A DNA stretch of 64,000 nucleotides from Terrirubrum flagellatum (GCF_022059845.1 NZ_CP091853.1:124001-188000), one strand, 5' to 3'; counted from the stretch's first letter, positions 1 through 14,300 are shown. The notes: generated by a model not told the origin, from the sequence alone. A program made the numbers and translations.

Positions 1-2328
1 AGCGAGATCTATCCTTGGCGACAGGGCCGACTGCGCCGTCTCGGGATTGATCGCGTCCGCCTGATCCACGCGGTCGGCGAGGCGTCGCAGCCGCGCCCAC
101 GCGTCTATCTCAGCAGTCTCTTCCTTCGCCAGCGCATCACGCAGTGAGGTCGCCAGCGCATCACGCGGTGAGGTCGCCGCCCCGGCCTCGGAGAGACGTC
201 CGAACGGGGCCTCCGTCTTGAACGCCTCGACCTTCGCCGCCGGCTTGAGCGCCGATCCCGGCAGGCTCAGCGGCCGCGACAGGCGGCCCGATCCGTCAAG
301 CGCCCATTCCGCCCGCAACGCGGCGCCGGCTTCCGCCGGTCCTGAGGCCGACAGGCCGGCCTCACCTGTTGGCGCCTGCTCAGGAGACGTCTCGCCGTCC
401 CGCAGGCCCCGCCGCGCCGGACCGAACCCGCCGCCCAGCGCCAGCACCGTCGCCGTCGACAACGAGGGAATCTCGCCAACCGTCCGATAGGCGAAGCTGT
501 CGCTCGCCGTCTCGCCCACGCCCAGCAGCGCAAGCCGCGCCGAAGCCGTGGGATCATAGAGGACCGTTCCATCCCCCAGCAGGCTGAGCGAAGCGCCAAG
601 CCGCGATGACGCCGCAAGCGAGGCCACCGGCCCAAGCTCCAGCGTCACAGGCTGATCGATCGCTGTCGCCGCAGCAGCTGAGGCTCCCGCCATCACAACG
701 GCCGGTGAGATGAGCCCGGAAGCGATCGTCGCCGCAGACGCCAGCGTCCCGGTCGCAGGGGCAGGGTCCGCCGCAAGATCGTCTTGTTCGAGCTCCAGCC
801 CGAGCGCCATCAGGCTGCCCGCCGCCGACGGCGCGCCGCTCGTCTGGCTCGTTGCGACAGACACGTCGGCCGATTGGAACGCCCAGCTCGCGCTGTAATG
901 CTCCACCACCTGCTTGCCGTTCTGCGCGAACATCACATCCGCGCCGGTGAACTGCCGGCTCGCATTGTAATGCTCGATGACCTGCTTGCCGTTCTGCACG
1001 AAGCTCACATCCGAGCCCGTGAACGCCCAGCTCGCATTGTAACGCTCGATCACCTGCTTGCCGTTCTGAACGAACGACACGTTGGCGCCCGTGAAGCGCC
1101 AGCTTCCGTCATAGTGCTCTTCGACCGTCTTGCTGTTCTGCGGGAAGGTCACATTGGCGCTGATGAAGCGCCAGGCCGCATCGTAATGCTCCTCGACCTG
1201 CTTGCCGTTCTGCAGGAACGACACTTCTGCGCCGGTGAAGGCGCCGGCGCCGCTGTAATGCTCGGTCACCAGCTTGTTGGGATCGGCGCCGGCATGGGTG
1301 ATCGCCGTCGATTTTATCGTCGAGGTCTTCGCCCAGCTTGCATTGTAATGCTCTGTTGTCGTCACCGTGGTGGTGCGGCCGCCGGCCGTCACCGTCAGCG
1401 TCACGGTCGCCGTCGACGAGAACTGCCCGTCATTCAGCGTATAGGCGAAGCTGTCCGTCCCTGAGAACGCCGCGTCCGGCCGGTAGATGAACGAGCCGTC
1501 CGCAGAAAGCGCCAGCGTTCCATGCGACGGCGTCGTGAAGGACGCGATCTTCAAGGGATTGTCGTCATGATCGTTGCTGAACAGGCCGTTCGCCGCAGCA
1601 ACCGTCAACACACCGCCTTGCGCCAGCTGATAGACGTCATTGCCCGCTGACGGCGCGAGGTTCGCCGGCGCCGTCAGGAACTGAACCTGCGCGGCCAATC
1701 CGCTCGTCATCGCGATGTCGGAGCCGGAGCGTCCGGTCTCGACAGAGCCTGACGGCAGCACCTCCCTGACATGATAAGTCCCGGGACCGATATCGGCGAA
1801 GGAGAACGAGCCGTCCGCAGCCGTTATCGTCGAGCGCTCGCCAGCGTCGAACACATTGTCCCCATCCGCGTCGAGGAACACGGTGCGACCGGAGACGCCC
1901 ATCTCGCCGGCGTCCCTCACCCCGTCCTTGTCTGCGTCCGAGATCGTCGAGCCCGCAATCGTTCCGAGTCTGAAGGCGCCGAAGTCGATCCCGGTCACGT
2001 GATCGCCGGTTCCGATGGTCAGCGCATGGCCCGACAGGGACCGCGTCGGCGTCGAGGGCGTTCCCGCTCCCGGGTTTGTTCCTGAGCCCGAGCCGCCCCC
2101 CGCCGCCGGCGTCAGCGCCATGATCGCCGTCGCCAGACGCTCCACATTCACCCGGCCGTAGCTTGCGCCCGAGTTCGCGACATTGTCGTTCTCATCATCG
2201 CCATCGACGATCCGGTCGCTCGTCGTCTTCACCAGACCGACGAACTCCTGCGGCGTTAGCAGACGCCCGAGATGGCTCTCCGCCAGCTCCTGCGCCAGAG
2301 CCGCCACGCCGGCGAAGTAGGCCGACGC
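1..2328 (-). CDS. C-terminal continuation of the giant LEPR-XLL/subtilisin protein, out of frame with its N-terminal part; runs off the window
   Basis: Reading the minus strand from 2328 to base 1 gives 776 codons with no stop, in a frame shifted against the 5.5-kaa upstream ORF. It begins with the residues that normally follow the subtilisin serine (ASAYFAGVAALAQEL) and finishes the S8 domain. An SdrD-like B module follows (about 1680-2000), then a cadherin-like tandem domain (about 1380-1690, ending TDSFAYTLNDGQFSSTATV), five copies of a 24-residue repeat (901-1260), and an Ala/Ser/Leu-rich tail with further beta-rich segments. No start or Shine-Dalgarno site is seen at its beginning, so it looks like the severed tail of the upstream gene rather than a separate gene. 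It could be restored by a sequencing correction or by programmed frameshifting. The C-terminus lies outside the window. Confidence 0.75.
127..174 (-). repeat. Two tandem 24-bp repeats in the giant protein tail
   Basis: Bases 127-150 and 151-174 are nearly identical 24-mers (one difference). In the minus-strand reading frame they encode two copies of an eight-residue unit of the type DALATSLR. The unit length is a multiple of three, so copy-number change would keep the frame. Confidence 0.8.
901..1260 (-). repeat. Five tandem 72-bp repeats encoding a 24-residue unit
   Basis: Five direct repeats occupy 901-972, 973-1044, 1045-1116, 1117-1188 and 1189-1260. Partial or degenerate copies lie at about 872-900 and 1321-1352. 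On the minus strand each encodes a 24-residue unit with a conserved EHY or ERY, then W/R-x-F-x-x-A-x-V-x-F-x-QN-x-K-x-V. The copies differ more at third codon positions and at a few surface-like residues than at the Tyr/Trp/Phe/Gln-Asn core. They sit after the cadherin-like domain. I do not recognise this repeat family. Such repeats are common as stalks or ligand-binding arrays in secreted adhesins. Confidence 0.9.
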
Positions 2329-5300
2329 CCGCTCGTGCCCTGCATCGTCGACAGCCCGCCCGTCGCGTTGGCGCCGGTCAGTCGCGCGCCGGGCGCGAAC
2401 ACATCGACCTGATCGCCGCGCTGCGAGAAGCTCGCGATCCGGTCAGCGCCCGTCGTCGCATCGGTCGCGCCATTCGCGAACCGCCAGGGACCGCCATAGT
2501 CTCCGCTCCAGACCGCCCCGACCGCCAGCACGTTCGGATCAGACGCAGGGTAGCTCACGCCCGGTTGCGAGCCGAAGGAATAGAACCCGTTCCCCGCCGC
2601 CGCGACCACGATCACGCCTTCGCTCGCCAGCGCCGCGAACTCGTCGCCGAGGCCATAGCGCGAGGACGCCGTCGTCCAGTCCGCCCCGTCGCCGAGCGAC
2701 AGGTTCACCACGCTGATGTGATAGGCCGCGGCGTTGGCCACCACCCATTGCAGCGCCTGCTCGACATAGGCGAAGTAGCCTGCGCCATTGTCCGAGAACA
2801 CCTTCAGCGCCACGATATCAGCGCCCGGCGCGACGCCGCCATAGGTGGCATCCGATCCCGCGATGATGCTCGACACGTTCGAGCCATGGCCCGAGCGGTC
2901 CGACGCGTCGCCATCGTGATCGGCGAAGTCGTACTGATAGACGATGCGATCGGACACGCCGTCGCCATTGCGATCGGGCCCGAAGAAGGACGAGTTCACG
3001 TCGATGCCGGTGTCGATCACCGCAACCGTCGTGCCCGATCCATCAAAGCCCGCAAACCGGGGATCGGCGCGATAGGCGCTCAATCCCGTCAGCGCGCTCG
3101 CCCAGGCGGAATCGCTTGCGCCCGACGTCACAAGACCCGACGCGCCGAGATCCGGCGAGGACAGAACCGCCGTCGAGCCCGACGTCGTCAACGCAGATGA
3201 AGAGAGCGACAACGCCGAAGAAGAGGAAGATGACGAAGACCCCGAAGGCGCGGTCAGCACCCAGCCCTGGGGAAGTTCAAGGCTCGCGACATAATCGCCG
3301 GGCCTGACATCAGCGATCACATAGCGCCCGTCAAACCCCGTGACCGCAAAACGCTCGCCCGCATCGCGGACGCCGTCGCCATCCGCATCGAGGAACACGG
3401 TGAAGCCCGCAAGCGCCCCCTCGCCCGCGTCCCGGACGCCGTCGCCATCCACATCCTCGAACGCGACGCCCGCGACATCCGACAACTCGAACGTCCCGAA
3501 ATTCCGCCCCGACGCAATCAGCCCGCTCGTCGCGCCAACAACATAGCTCCCGCCAGCCGGCGAACTCTCGGCCCAGTGATCCGCCACAACCTCGCGAACG
3601 ACATATGAACCCGCAATCAAACCACCGAAGCTGTAAAAGCCGTCAGAACCCGTGATCGTTGAAACCTCGGAGGCGCCCAGCGACCCGTCATCATCCGCAT
3701 CAAGATAAACAACCCGGCCCCCAACCCCCGCATCGCCAACATCCCGAACGCCGTCCGCATCAACATCATTAAAGACGACGCCCGTGATCGACGCGAGCTT
3801 GAAGAGCCCGTAGGCTGCAGCATTGACGGTTCCGCCCGTCGTCGCGTCGACATCGCGCGCGACCGCGCCTGCAGTCGTGAAAGTCCAGCCTGTCGGCGGC
3901 AGCGTCACGATGTGATAGGTCGCCGGCGTCAGGCCCGTGAAGGCGTAATGCCCCTCGCTGTCCGTGACGACCGACGCTTCGCCGACATCGAGAACGCCGT
4001 CATCATCGGCATCGATGAAGACCGTGCGGCCCGCGATGCCATGATCGCCGGCGCCGAACGCGCCATCGCCATTCATGTCTTCAAAGACGAGGCCGTCGAT
4101 TTCAGTTGGCGGGACGCCGCCAATCTGGATCACCGTGTCGGCGACCGACGGCGCATCTTCCGTGTAACCCGCAATATCGGTCGCGACGGAATAGAATGAG
4201 TAGGTTCGGCCCGCCTCGGCGACAAAAAGCGCAGAGGTGTCTGTCGTATTGAGCTTGAAGACGCTGTAGCCGCCGCCATCGATGGCGTAATAGATCGTAT
4301 AGGCCGCAATGGCCGAACCGCCTGCGTCGTCCTGCCCGCCCCATGAGACTTCGAATTCGAGATCGTCGGTCTGCGCCGGCAGCGCCTCGACCGCGCTCGA
4401 AGGCTTGCCGACATCGAGCGTGTTGAAGATCGCGGGCGTCTCGATCGGCTCATTGACGTCGAATACGATCGTCGCCTTGGCGTCGATCACCGCGCCGCTT
4501 GTCAGGCCGCTCTTCGCTTTCACGGTGTAGCTGACATAGCCCTCGCCGACGCCGTCATCATCGTTCGGCGGCAGGAAGCCGCCGCGCGCATCGTCGACGG
4601 GTTCGCCGGTCGTGGGATCAATTGCGATGAAGGTCCAGGTGATCGTGTTCGTCGCGATATCGGGCACGATCAGGACATCGACCATGTAGCCCTTGGTGGC
4701 GCTAAGATCGATGCGGCCTGAATAATAGGAACGATCGCCATCCTGCGCGAAGGTCATCCCGCTCCAGCCGAAATCGTCGACGCGGAAGGTGCGGATGTCG
4801 AGATCGGAATCCATCTGCTGGACGATTGTCACCGTCTTCGCCGGCGCCGTCGCGAAGTCGGCGTTCTCGAAGCGGATCGTGTAAGACAGCGGCAGATCGC
4901 TGCGCACCCACTTCTCATCGCCCGCGCCTTGCGGCCCGATGATGTCGTTCGGATCTACGGAGACAAGCAGCACCGGCTTATAGTCTTTGGGCGGCTCGAT
5001 CTTGCAGACATAATTTTCGTCATGCTCGGGCGGACCAAAGATGGACGGCGCGCGAACATCAACGCCGCCTTCGGTCTGGATCGGTTGATCCGAGCTGTCG
5101 CTTGCCGTTTGCGACGAAGCGGGCAGAGTATCGAGAGCGACGCTGAGCCCGGCGCCGAGCGCCGGCGAGAACAGGGATTTCGCCGACCAGACGCCATTGG
5201 CGAAACTGCTGGACGCGATCAGGCGCCGCGAAAGCTGCGCTGTCCCGGCCTCTTCTGTCCAGAACACCGTCGGCTTGCCGCCGGCGGCGCCAATGGTCAC

Positions 5301-8300
5301 TTTGTCAATGCCGGCGGCCGTTGCGACAACCGCTGGAGTCGTCCAGGCCGCGCCATCCCAGAACGCCACCATGACATTGCTTGTGGCTGCGCCGTAAGTC
5401 GAATTGATCCAGACCGCCCCCAGCGTATCGCCAATGCGCACGATCTGGAGGCCAGCGTCCTGTCCGGCGATCTGAGCGATGCGCGTCGGGCCGGACCAGA
5501 CGCCGTCCTTGTATGTTCCATAGAAGAGATCGGCGGTGTCGGACTGGCGGAAGATCGCGTCGAGCTGTTCCATGCTGATGGCGCCGGCGGCGATCTGCAG
5601 CGTTCCCGTCGCCTCCGACCAGGCGATGACAAGCGCTCCGTTCTTGTCGAAGCTGATGATGGGCTGCGAAAGCGCATTTCCCGTGCCCGCGAGCGTCACA
5701 GGCGCCCCCCAGCTCGTTCCATCGAAAACCGAAAGAGCGAAGGAGGAGATTCCGGGATGAACTGGATCCCTGTTCTCCCAGACGCCATAGACGAGGCCGT
5801 CCGGCCCGCGCGCCATGGTCATCATGCCGTCATCGGTGAGGTCTGAGCCGACATTGGACTCGACTGCGAACACGCCCGCGCCGGTTCGCACCGCATTGCC
5901 GCCGAGCGCGCCGCCATCGCGATGCACGAGCTCAAGCGTAAAGTCCTCGCCCTCGGCGAGTGACGACACACCGCCGCTGAGAATCTTGGCGAGTTGGGAT
6001 TCAATGCTGCTTGCCGAAGACGATTTCAAGACACTGATCGTCGTGGACAGCTTGATCTCCGACACGCCGTCGCCGTCATCGTCGGAGAGGAAAATCTTGT
6101 CGACCATCTTGGTGACCGCCTCGCCGCCGACGATCAGGCCGAATTCGACGGTGCCCTCGAGTTGCGGATCGGGCATGATGTCGCCGGAGAGTTTCCCCGT
6201 TGCGAACATCGATATCTCAAGCGTGCCGCCGAGGAAGCTCTGCTTCAACTGGCCGGTGACGCTGACATTTCCGATCCATGTGAAATTGTCGGGCCATCGC
6301 CACTGCACCGGCCAGGCGGACGGCTTCTGCCAGCGCCATGATCCGCCAATTCCGCCATTGAAGTCGACGCTCGTGTCGATCTGCGCCAAGCCATATCTGC
6401 GCAACACCTCGAGCGTTTTCTCGACCGCTTTTCCGGGCAGCGTCGGCAGCAAACCGATCCAACGCTCGATCGGCGCGCCGACGCCAATGCCGAAATTGAC
6501 AGAGCCATTGAGTCGCGACTGGTTGAACTGCCATTGCGGATCATCGCAACCGACCACCACCCAATAGCCCTGGTAGCTCGCCTCGCCGCCGACCCTCACG
6601 GTGACCGCGGGCCATCCGAGCGACTTGTACACATCAGGCGGATACTGCTTGGCTTCGACACCGAATGAACCGCCAAGCTGGATATTCGCTTCCTTGGTCC
6701 GATCGACATAGACGGAGCCAGCAAATTCCAGGCTGAACTTGGCCTCGAAGAATTGCTTCGTGAAGCGGTTGGAAAGCGGGAAGGTGACCTTTGTGCTCCA
6801 GTTGAAAGAACTGATGCTCGCCGTCGGATCGACCTCTTGCGACGACGGAGAAAGCTGGATCTCCAGCTCGCCATTTTTGATCGCTTCGCGGAGCGACTCC
6901 AGAACGTCCGACGAGAAAAGGAGAGCGCCGCCGTCGGCTGGTATCAGCGCGTAGTAAAGATCCGCATCGTCTTGCGTCGTCAGATCCTTGCTGCGCCAGC
7001 TGACGAGAATGCGTCCGTCTGCGAGCACCTGCGCTTGCGGCGCGTCGTCGTTGACAGAAGTGCCGCCAACCTTCGTCGGTTTCGACCAGTCGATGCCGTC
7101 CGGCGAGATCAGGCCAACCGCGTAGTAGATGTCGGCGTCATTGACGTCATCAACATCAGGTCGGCTGCGCCAGACAACGACGAGGCCGGCGCGCGTTCCG
7201 TCAATGAGCTTGTCGCTGGCGACGACGGTGAACTCGGAGCCTTGCACCAGATTTGCTGGGCCGAATATCTGTGAAACGATGCCCGCATTGATCCAGTTTG
7301 CACCGTCATAGTCGGCGTGCCACAGGTCGCCGTTGCGCTCCCAGAACATGTGGGCGTTGCCCAGCGTATCCGTGACGAAAATCGGATTGGTGTTCTGTTC
7401 GATATCAGCCTGCGTGACTTCGTCGACAGCCTTGAGCTGAACATTGGTTACATCGTACGTGTCGCCAACGATCACAGACGGTGGATTCTGATCCGCGAAG
7501 CCGTCCGAATCGAGGTCGAACACAAGCGGCCCATCCTGCGGCAATACGAGGATATATTGGCCCGCGAGCAATCCGCCGATGCTGAACGATCCGTCCGCGG
7601 CGGTGACGCCATAACCGCCGGCCTGATAACCGGTTGGCGTGGCTCGGTAGGCTGTGATTTCGACCCCAGAGAGCGCCGCGCCGGTTTCGCTGTCACGCAG
7701 CACGCCGGAAATCGTGACGCTCGCGCGGAATTCGGGATTCTTTGCGTAGAGGCGCGCGAAAATATCATGGATGTCACGCAATGCCTCTCCCGGCGCGGCG
7801 ACCTCGCCCGCCACTCGGTTGATAAAGCGGACAAGATCACCCCACTTGTCGCCAATCTCCGGCTGCAGCCTGTTCCAGAAGGGAGTCCATTGAGCGTCTG
7901 TCAGCGACGGCGGACGGATCGCGGCGACGACTTCGCTCCAGTCGTCGATGGGTTCAGCGCTGTCGCCCGACACCGTCTCGAACGCCATCGTCGTGCCGGC
8001 GAGGAAGGCGAAGGTTGCCGAATGCTGCGCTCCGGGAGCGAGAATATCGGTCGGCCCCTCGGGGCTCGAACCAAGCGCCAGGAATAACCCGTTGCGCATG
8101 TCGGTCGCGTTGAGGCCGAACTGGCCGTTCGCGTGTACGCGGATCAGCGGCGCCATGGTGTCGATATCGCCGGTGTTCTTCCAATAGAAGTTCACATTGT
8201 AGGTGCGTCGCGACCAGACGAAGGCCGGGCCGTCGACGACAGTCTCTATGTTGGCGCCGGCGCCATCGACGACGGTCAGGCCGCCCGCGAGCTTGAAGAC

Positions 8301-11300
8301 CGTTCCGTCGCCGCGGACCGCCTGGACAGTGTAGGTTCCAGCCGGCGTGCCAAAGAGGTCGAACGTCACATAGGCGCGGCTCGCATCGGTGCGAACGATG
8401 CGATCCGGATACAGCACCTCGTCATTCTGATTGACGAGCACGAAGATCGTCGAATCCTCAAACAACGCGCCGTCAATGCGAATTGTCGCCGCGCCGCTGT
8501 TGCCGACGGTCGACTGTTCAACTCCCGTGATCGAGAACGGAATCGATTCCGCCTTGATGGCGAAGGCGCGCGTCGGGTTGGCGCCCGACGTCGTCGTGTT
8601 GACGACATAGATATAATAGGTCCCGGCCTGCGTCGTGGGGATGACCAGCGACTGATCCTCTTCGAACGGCGTCGCCGAGCTGAAATCATACACTCCCCTG
8701 CCCGCCATCGCGTTGAAGCGGACATAAAGCTCGTTGCCCGAGCCGGCGTCAGCTCCGTCGAGCGTGATCCTGACGGTCTGGCCCGCTTCAAGGTCGAGCT
8801 TGTAGTAGGAGCCGCCGCCTTGCGGAATCACGCCCGAGGCGAGATCGCCGAGCGTCAGCCGCGGCACGTCGATATCCGCGGCGTTGAGCGAACCCGTGAT
8901 GTTGTTGGTCTCGACCGTCTCCGGCAGGAGGTTGCGGATGTCGGTGCGGACGATGACGTGATAGTCGCCAGGGATCACGCCCGGCAACACGCCATGCAGC
9001 GTCTCGGTGTAGCTTGAATTGGCGCCGACGCCGCCTGTGTGCAGGACGCGGCCGATCAGGCGATCTCCAATGTCCCAGGCGTCATCGGAAGAAAGATAGA
9101 GTGAATCGTACCACGATCCGACGGCGGTGACGCTGCTCTGGTTCTGAACGCTGTAGGTGAGATCGATTTCGACGCCCAGCGGCAGATTCTCCGGGATGGA
9201 GAAATCACCGACCACGAGATCGGCCGGCTGCGCGAGCGAGATCAGCGTCGAGACCGGATCATAACCGACATTGTTCGCTTCCGAGATTTCCGGCTTCACC
9301 GCGTTGGTGCTGTCGGAGACGACGAAGACGTAATACGGGCCGGAATAGCCTTTCGGAATCTGGAATGTCTGCGTGACGGTGTAGGATTCGCCTGCGCCGA
9401 CCGTGCGGTTCTGCGCCACGGCGCCGAGATAGACGTCGCCATTGCGCTGGAGATTCTGGTCGACGGAGAGATAAACGACGTCATACCAGGCGCCCGAAAG
9501 CGCGCTGCCATTGTTGGCGACTGTATAGGTCACGGTCAGAAGCTGGCCGCTGACCGCCTGATCGGCGGCGTCGACGCTGGTCACCTGAAGGTCATAGACC
9601 TTTGGCGGCTGGCCGGTGACATGGAAAACGCCCGAAGCGCTTGCATTGTTGAATTCGAGCGGCTCCTCAATGACATTGTTGTAGATGTCGGCGAGCGCAT
9701 AGATGTTGTAGTCGCCGGTCGCGAGAGTTTCCGGAAGCTGGACTGTGACAGTCACGGTGTAGCTGCCGTCAGGGGCCAGCGCATTCGTGTGGCGCACGGT
9801 TGAAAGAACCGGGCTGCTGAACGTGTTCAGTCCGTTCTGGTCGGCGATATAGACACGATCGTACCAGAAATTCGCTTGCGTATCATTGTTGCCGACATTC
9901 TTCACAGTGAAGGTGATGTCGAGCGTGTCGCCGGCGTTGCTCGCGGGCGGCGTCGAGACGCTGGTGACGATCAGATCGGGAACCTGGCGCGAGATGGCGA
10001 TGCTGTTCGCGCCGGCATTGTTCGTCTCGCTGGTCTCGTCGACCTTCTCGCGCACATCGGACGCCACGAGGATGTGATAATTCCCGAGCGCCCAGTAAGG
10101 CAGACTGAAGGTCGTCGAGGCGTTGTAGCTCGCGCCAACCGCGAGCTGGCCGGTATGATCAACTTCGGCCAGCGTGAAATCGTCGCCATTGCCAGCGATG
10201 TCGTCGGTCGACAGGATCACGCGATCCGTCCAACTCGACGAACTCGTCGAGCCAACGCCGTTATTCGTCACCGTCCAGTTGACGCGGATCGGCCGTCCAG
10301 CGACGCCAGCGTCGGGCGCGTCCACGACCGTGGTGAGGTCGGCCGGCAGGTTGTCAATATGCAACGCGCTCGTAGCGATGTTGTTTGCGTTGTTGAACTC
10401 GAACAACTCGTCATTCGCATCAGCCGCGACGATCAGGTGGTAGTCGCCTTCAATAAAGGACGGCAACTTGCCGCTCACCGTGAAGGTGTAGCCGCCGCCG
10501 ACCGCCAGCGCCTGCGTGACGTGGACGTCGCCAAGCCGCGGGTCGGACGCGTCCAGAACGCCGTCGGTCGAGAGATAGAGATTGTCGAACCAGCTGTAGT
10601 TTGGCGTCTCGGTCGAGCCGTCGTTGCTCACATGATAGGTGACGGAGACCGTGTGCCCCTCGATGGCGACGGACGGCGCCGCGACGATCGAGGCCGCGAG
10701 ATCCGGCGGCGGCCGATGCACGACATTGACGAGGTCGCTACCGGTGTTGTCACTCTCGTCGGCGCCCTCATAGACCTGCGAGAAGACGTCGGTCATGACG
10801 AGGAAATAGAGATTCCCGGCGTGACCGATCGGCGGGACGACCGACGTGTTGACGGTGTAGGCCGCGCCGGCGTCGAGCGCGCCGTTATGGACGAGCTGCG
10901 CGAGCTGGATGTCATCGCCGGAGAAAGTCGCGTCGGTCGAGACATAAATGCGGTCCCACCACTGGCTCTCATAGGTGCGCGTCTCGCCGGTGTTCGTGAC
11001 CGTGAAACTCAACGCCATGGGGTCGCCGGTCACCGCATTGGAGGGGGCGGCAACCGCCGTCACCTGCAGATTTGGCGGCGGGGTCAGAGAAACGTCGATC
11101 GATCCGCTAACGCGCAGATTGTCGTTTTCGTGGCCAAACTCGAAAACGTTGTTCTCGCGATCGGCCGCGATGATGATGTAACGCGACCCCTCGATGCCGC
11201 GCGGCAGCACGGTCGTGAGGTGGCTGACATAACTCTCGCCCGCGTCGAGATAACTCGGATTGTCGACGCGTCCGAGTATGATGTCGCCGGCGTCGAGCAC

Positions 11301-14300
11301 GCCGTCGTTGGAGAGATAGACGTAGTCAAACCAGTAAGGCGCATTGGTCGCGCCATCGCCGATGTTTTGAACCGTCCATTCGACGTCGATCGGCTCGCTT
11401 GAGGCGCCTGTCTCGGGGATCGTCACGCTGGTGATGACGAGATTCGGGAACGGCTTGAGCTTGATCGCGGTTGGATTGACGGCGAGACGCGAATTGTTCG
11501 TTTCGTTTGGATACTCGTAATATCTGTTGTCCGCGTCGGTCGTGATCACAATACGATAGGAGCCGGACAGCGTGTCGGGAATCGTCACCTCGACGGTCTG
11601 GGTGACGGACTGGCCTGGCGCCAGCGTTCCTTCATAATCGACGTCAGCGAGCCAGATGTCATTGCCGACGGCGTTGTCGCTCGACAGGGCGATCGTGTCG
11701 CGCCAACCGGTCACCGGCGCCGCGCCATTGTTGGTGATCGTCCAGGTGATCGGAATGCGCTGGCCGGAAATGGCTTCCGGCAGTTCGCTCAACGCCGTGA
11801 CCGTGAGATCGGGCAGTGGCGGGATGGTGACGCTCATCGGCGCTGACGCCGTGTTATCAGTCTCGTGGCCGTTCGGCTCGTAGATCGAGCTTGCGCCAAA
11901 ATTGATGAACGCAGGCAGATCCGCTGCAACGATCACGGAGTAACCGCCGGCGAGGAAGGACGGTTCGAGCGGCAGCGTCAGATCGAATTCGCGGTGCAGC
12001 GACGCGCCGGCCGCAAGCGAGATCGCTCCGCCATTGCTGAACTGGGTCAGAATGCGATCGGTGTAGTCGATCACGCTGTCGCCATAGGAGAGATAGACGC
12101 GCTCCAGCCAATCGCCATTGGCGGCGCCTGTGCCGCGATTGACCGTGTCGTAGGAGACATGGATCGTCGAGCCGGCGACGCCGTTCGCCGGGACATTCAG
12201 ATTTTCAACGCGCAGATCAGGCAGCGGCGGATCAGAGATCGCAACGGGCGCATGCGGGCCGCCATTGTTGTCTTCGGCCTGATATTCAAAGACCCCGTTC
12301 CAGATGTCGGTCTCGACCCGGAAATACCACTGGCCCGGATTGTAATCATGCGACAGCGGAAGTTGCACGGTCACCGTGCGCGTATAGCTCGCCCCTGCCG
12401 CCAGCGTCTCGTTCGTCATGTCGACAGAGGCCAGCCACGAACCGTAGCCATCAGGCGCATTGGTCAGGAAGATCGCGTCTTTCCATGTGCCCGTGATGTC
12501 GCCGGCGCCATGATTGGTGACCGTATAGGTGACGTCGATCGAGTTGCCGAAGGTCGCGTTCGCCGCGCTCAGAGAGGTTGAGTCGACCTGGAGATCGAGC
12601 CGCGGCGGAAGCTGAAGGTGGATCGGGATGGCGACGTAGTTGTTCTGGTTGTTCTTGTGTTCGTAGACGTTGTCGTTGTTGTCAGTCGCGATGATCAGAT
12701 AATAGGTCCGGTTCGGATCCGAGCTGCCGTCGTAGGGAATCGTCACCGACGCTGTTTGCGCGGCCTTTTCGCCTGCGCCGAGCGCGGGCTGGTTGACGCT
12801 GACCGAGGCCAGCGTCGGATCAAAATAATCAAGATTCGCGTCGGTCGAGAAGAAGACGCGGTCCGTCCAGTTGCCGCCGGGAGCGCCATCGCCGGCGTTG
12901 AGATCGTTCCAGTTCACCGTGACGGTCTGGCCGAAATAGGCGTCGGTCGGAGCATCGATGTCCGCGACCCGCAGATCCGGCGTGGGCGGCAGGCTGAGCT
13001 GGACCGGTCCGATCGCGAAGGAATTATTGTCGCCGCGGGATTCGCCGGGGCCGCCATAATAGATGTTCGGCGTGACGATGACGTACCACGGCCCGGTGAA
13101 CGCATCCGTGTTGCGGAACGGTAGCGTCGCGGTAATGGTCTTGGTGTAGCTCTCGCCCGGCGCCAGCACGACGCCGTTGGTGTAGGTGTTGATGGGAACG
13201 TCGACGAACTGGATGTCGTTGGTGCTGGTCGCATTGTCATAACCGCGCACGGGATCCGTCGAGAGATCGATGCGATCTTGCCAGGCGTTGAAATTGCTCG
13301 ATATCGGCGCATCGCCGATATTCGTGACAGTGTAGGTGACGGTATAGGTGGAGCCGAATACGCCTGTGGGCTCAGCCGTCGCGTTCGACACCACGAGATC
13401 AGGCGACTTGATGGCGAAGCTGCCGGTGTAGGCGGCCGCCATCGTGTTTCCGGCGATGTCGGAAATGTCAGGTCCGATCGAGACCTGATAGGCCCCACCT
13501 TGGAAACTGGTATAGAAAGTGTACGTGACCGTGGCGCCGCTCACCGCCACGGCGTAGTCGCCGATGTTCGACCCGTTCGGGCCAGTCAACGCGATATCGT
13601 TGAGTTGCACGGTGCCGCCGTCAACCGGCTCGTCAAAGGTGACGACCAGTTGTGTGAATGGCGCCGTGCTGCTGTTCGGCGTGATCGAAATCACTTGCGG
13701 CGGCGTGAGATCATAAAGGAACGACGATGAGAAAGCCGCGAGTGGACGGCCGTCGAGGCCGCTCAGAGCGCCATCGGCGATCGCAATGGTGTAAGAGCCT
13801 TCCACCGGAGCGAGGCCGGAAACATCGAAGACCAGCGTGTTGCCGTCGATAATGGTGACGCTGTTGGCGGGCGCGCCATTGATCGTGAGATCGCCAGCGT
13901 CGATAGAGTTAAGAAGCAAGCCGTCGGAGAAATCAATGGTGATGGATTGCGGCGGCGTCTTCAGCCGCGCGCCATCGGCGATCGACGTCTTCGCAACGGT
14001 GAGCGGCGCTGCGACGGACGTGACGTCGCTGTTGAGGATGTAGTCGCCGTCGCCGGACTTCGCGCCCACGACAATGCGATAGGTCCCCGCCGTGGCCGCG
14101 GTGAAGCTGATCAGCGCGTTCTTTTCGCCAGCCGATGCGTTGTCATTGAAGGCGACGCTGTGGCCGGCTTCATCGAAGATTTCGAGCGTCGGGTCGAGCG
14201 TGTTGACGGGATCGCCGGCCGCGGCGCCGGGAAGCGCGGTCGACACGGTGAGCGTCTGGCCGGCTGCAAGCTGCACGGTGTAGCTGTCGCCGGCTCGCGC

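Noticed and set aside
9876-11402. 508-codon plus-strand ORF (and similar ones at 2163-3200, 8133-9017, 4929-5846)
   Set aside because: All are antisense to the giant protein. High GC at third positions leaves antisense frames open, and the products are Arg/Asp/His-rich without domains.
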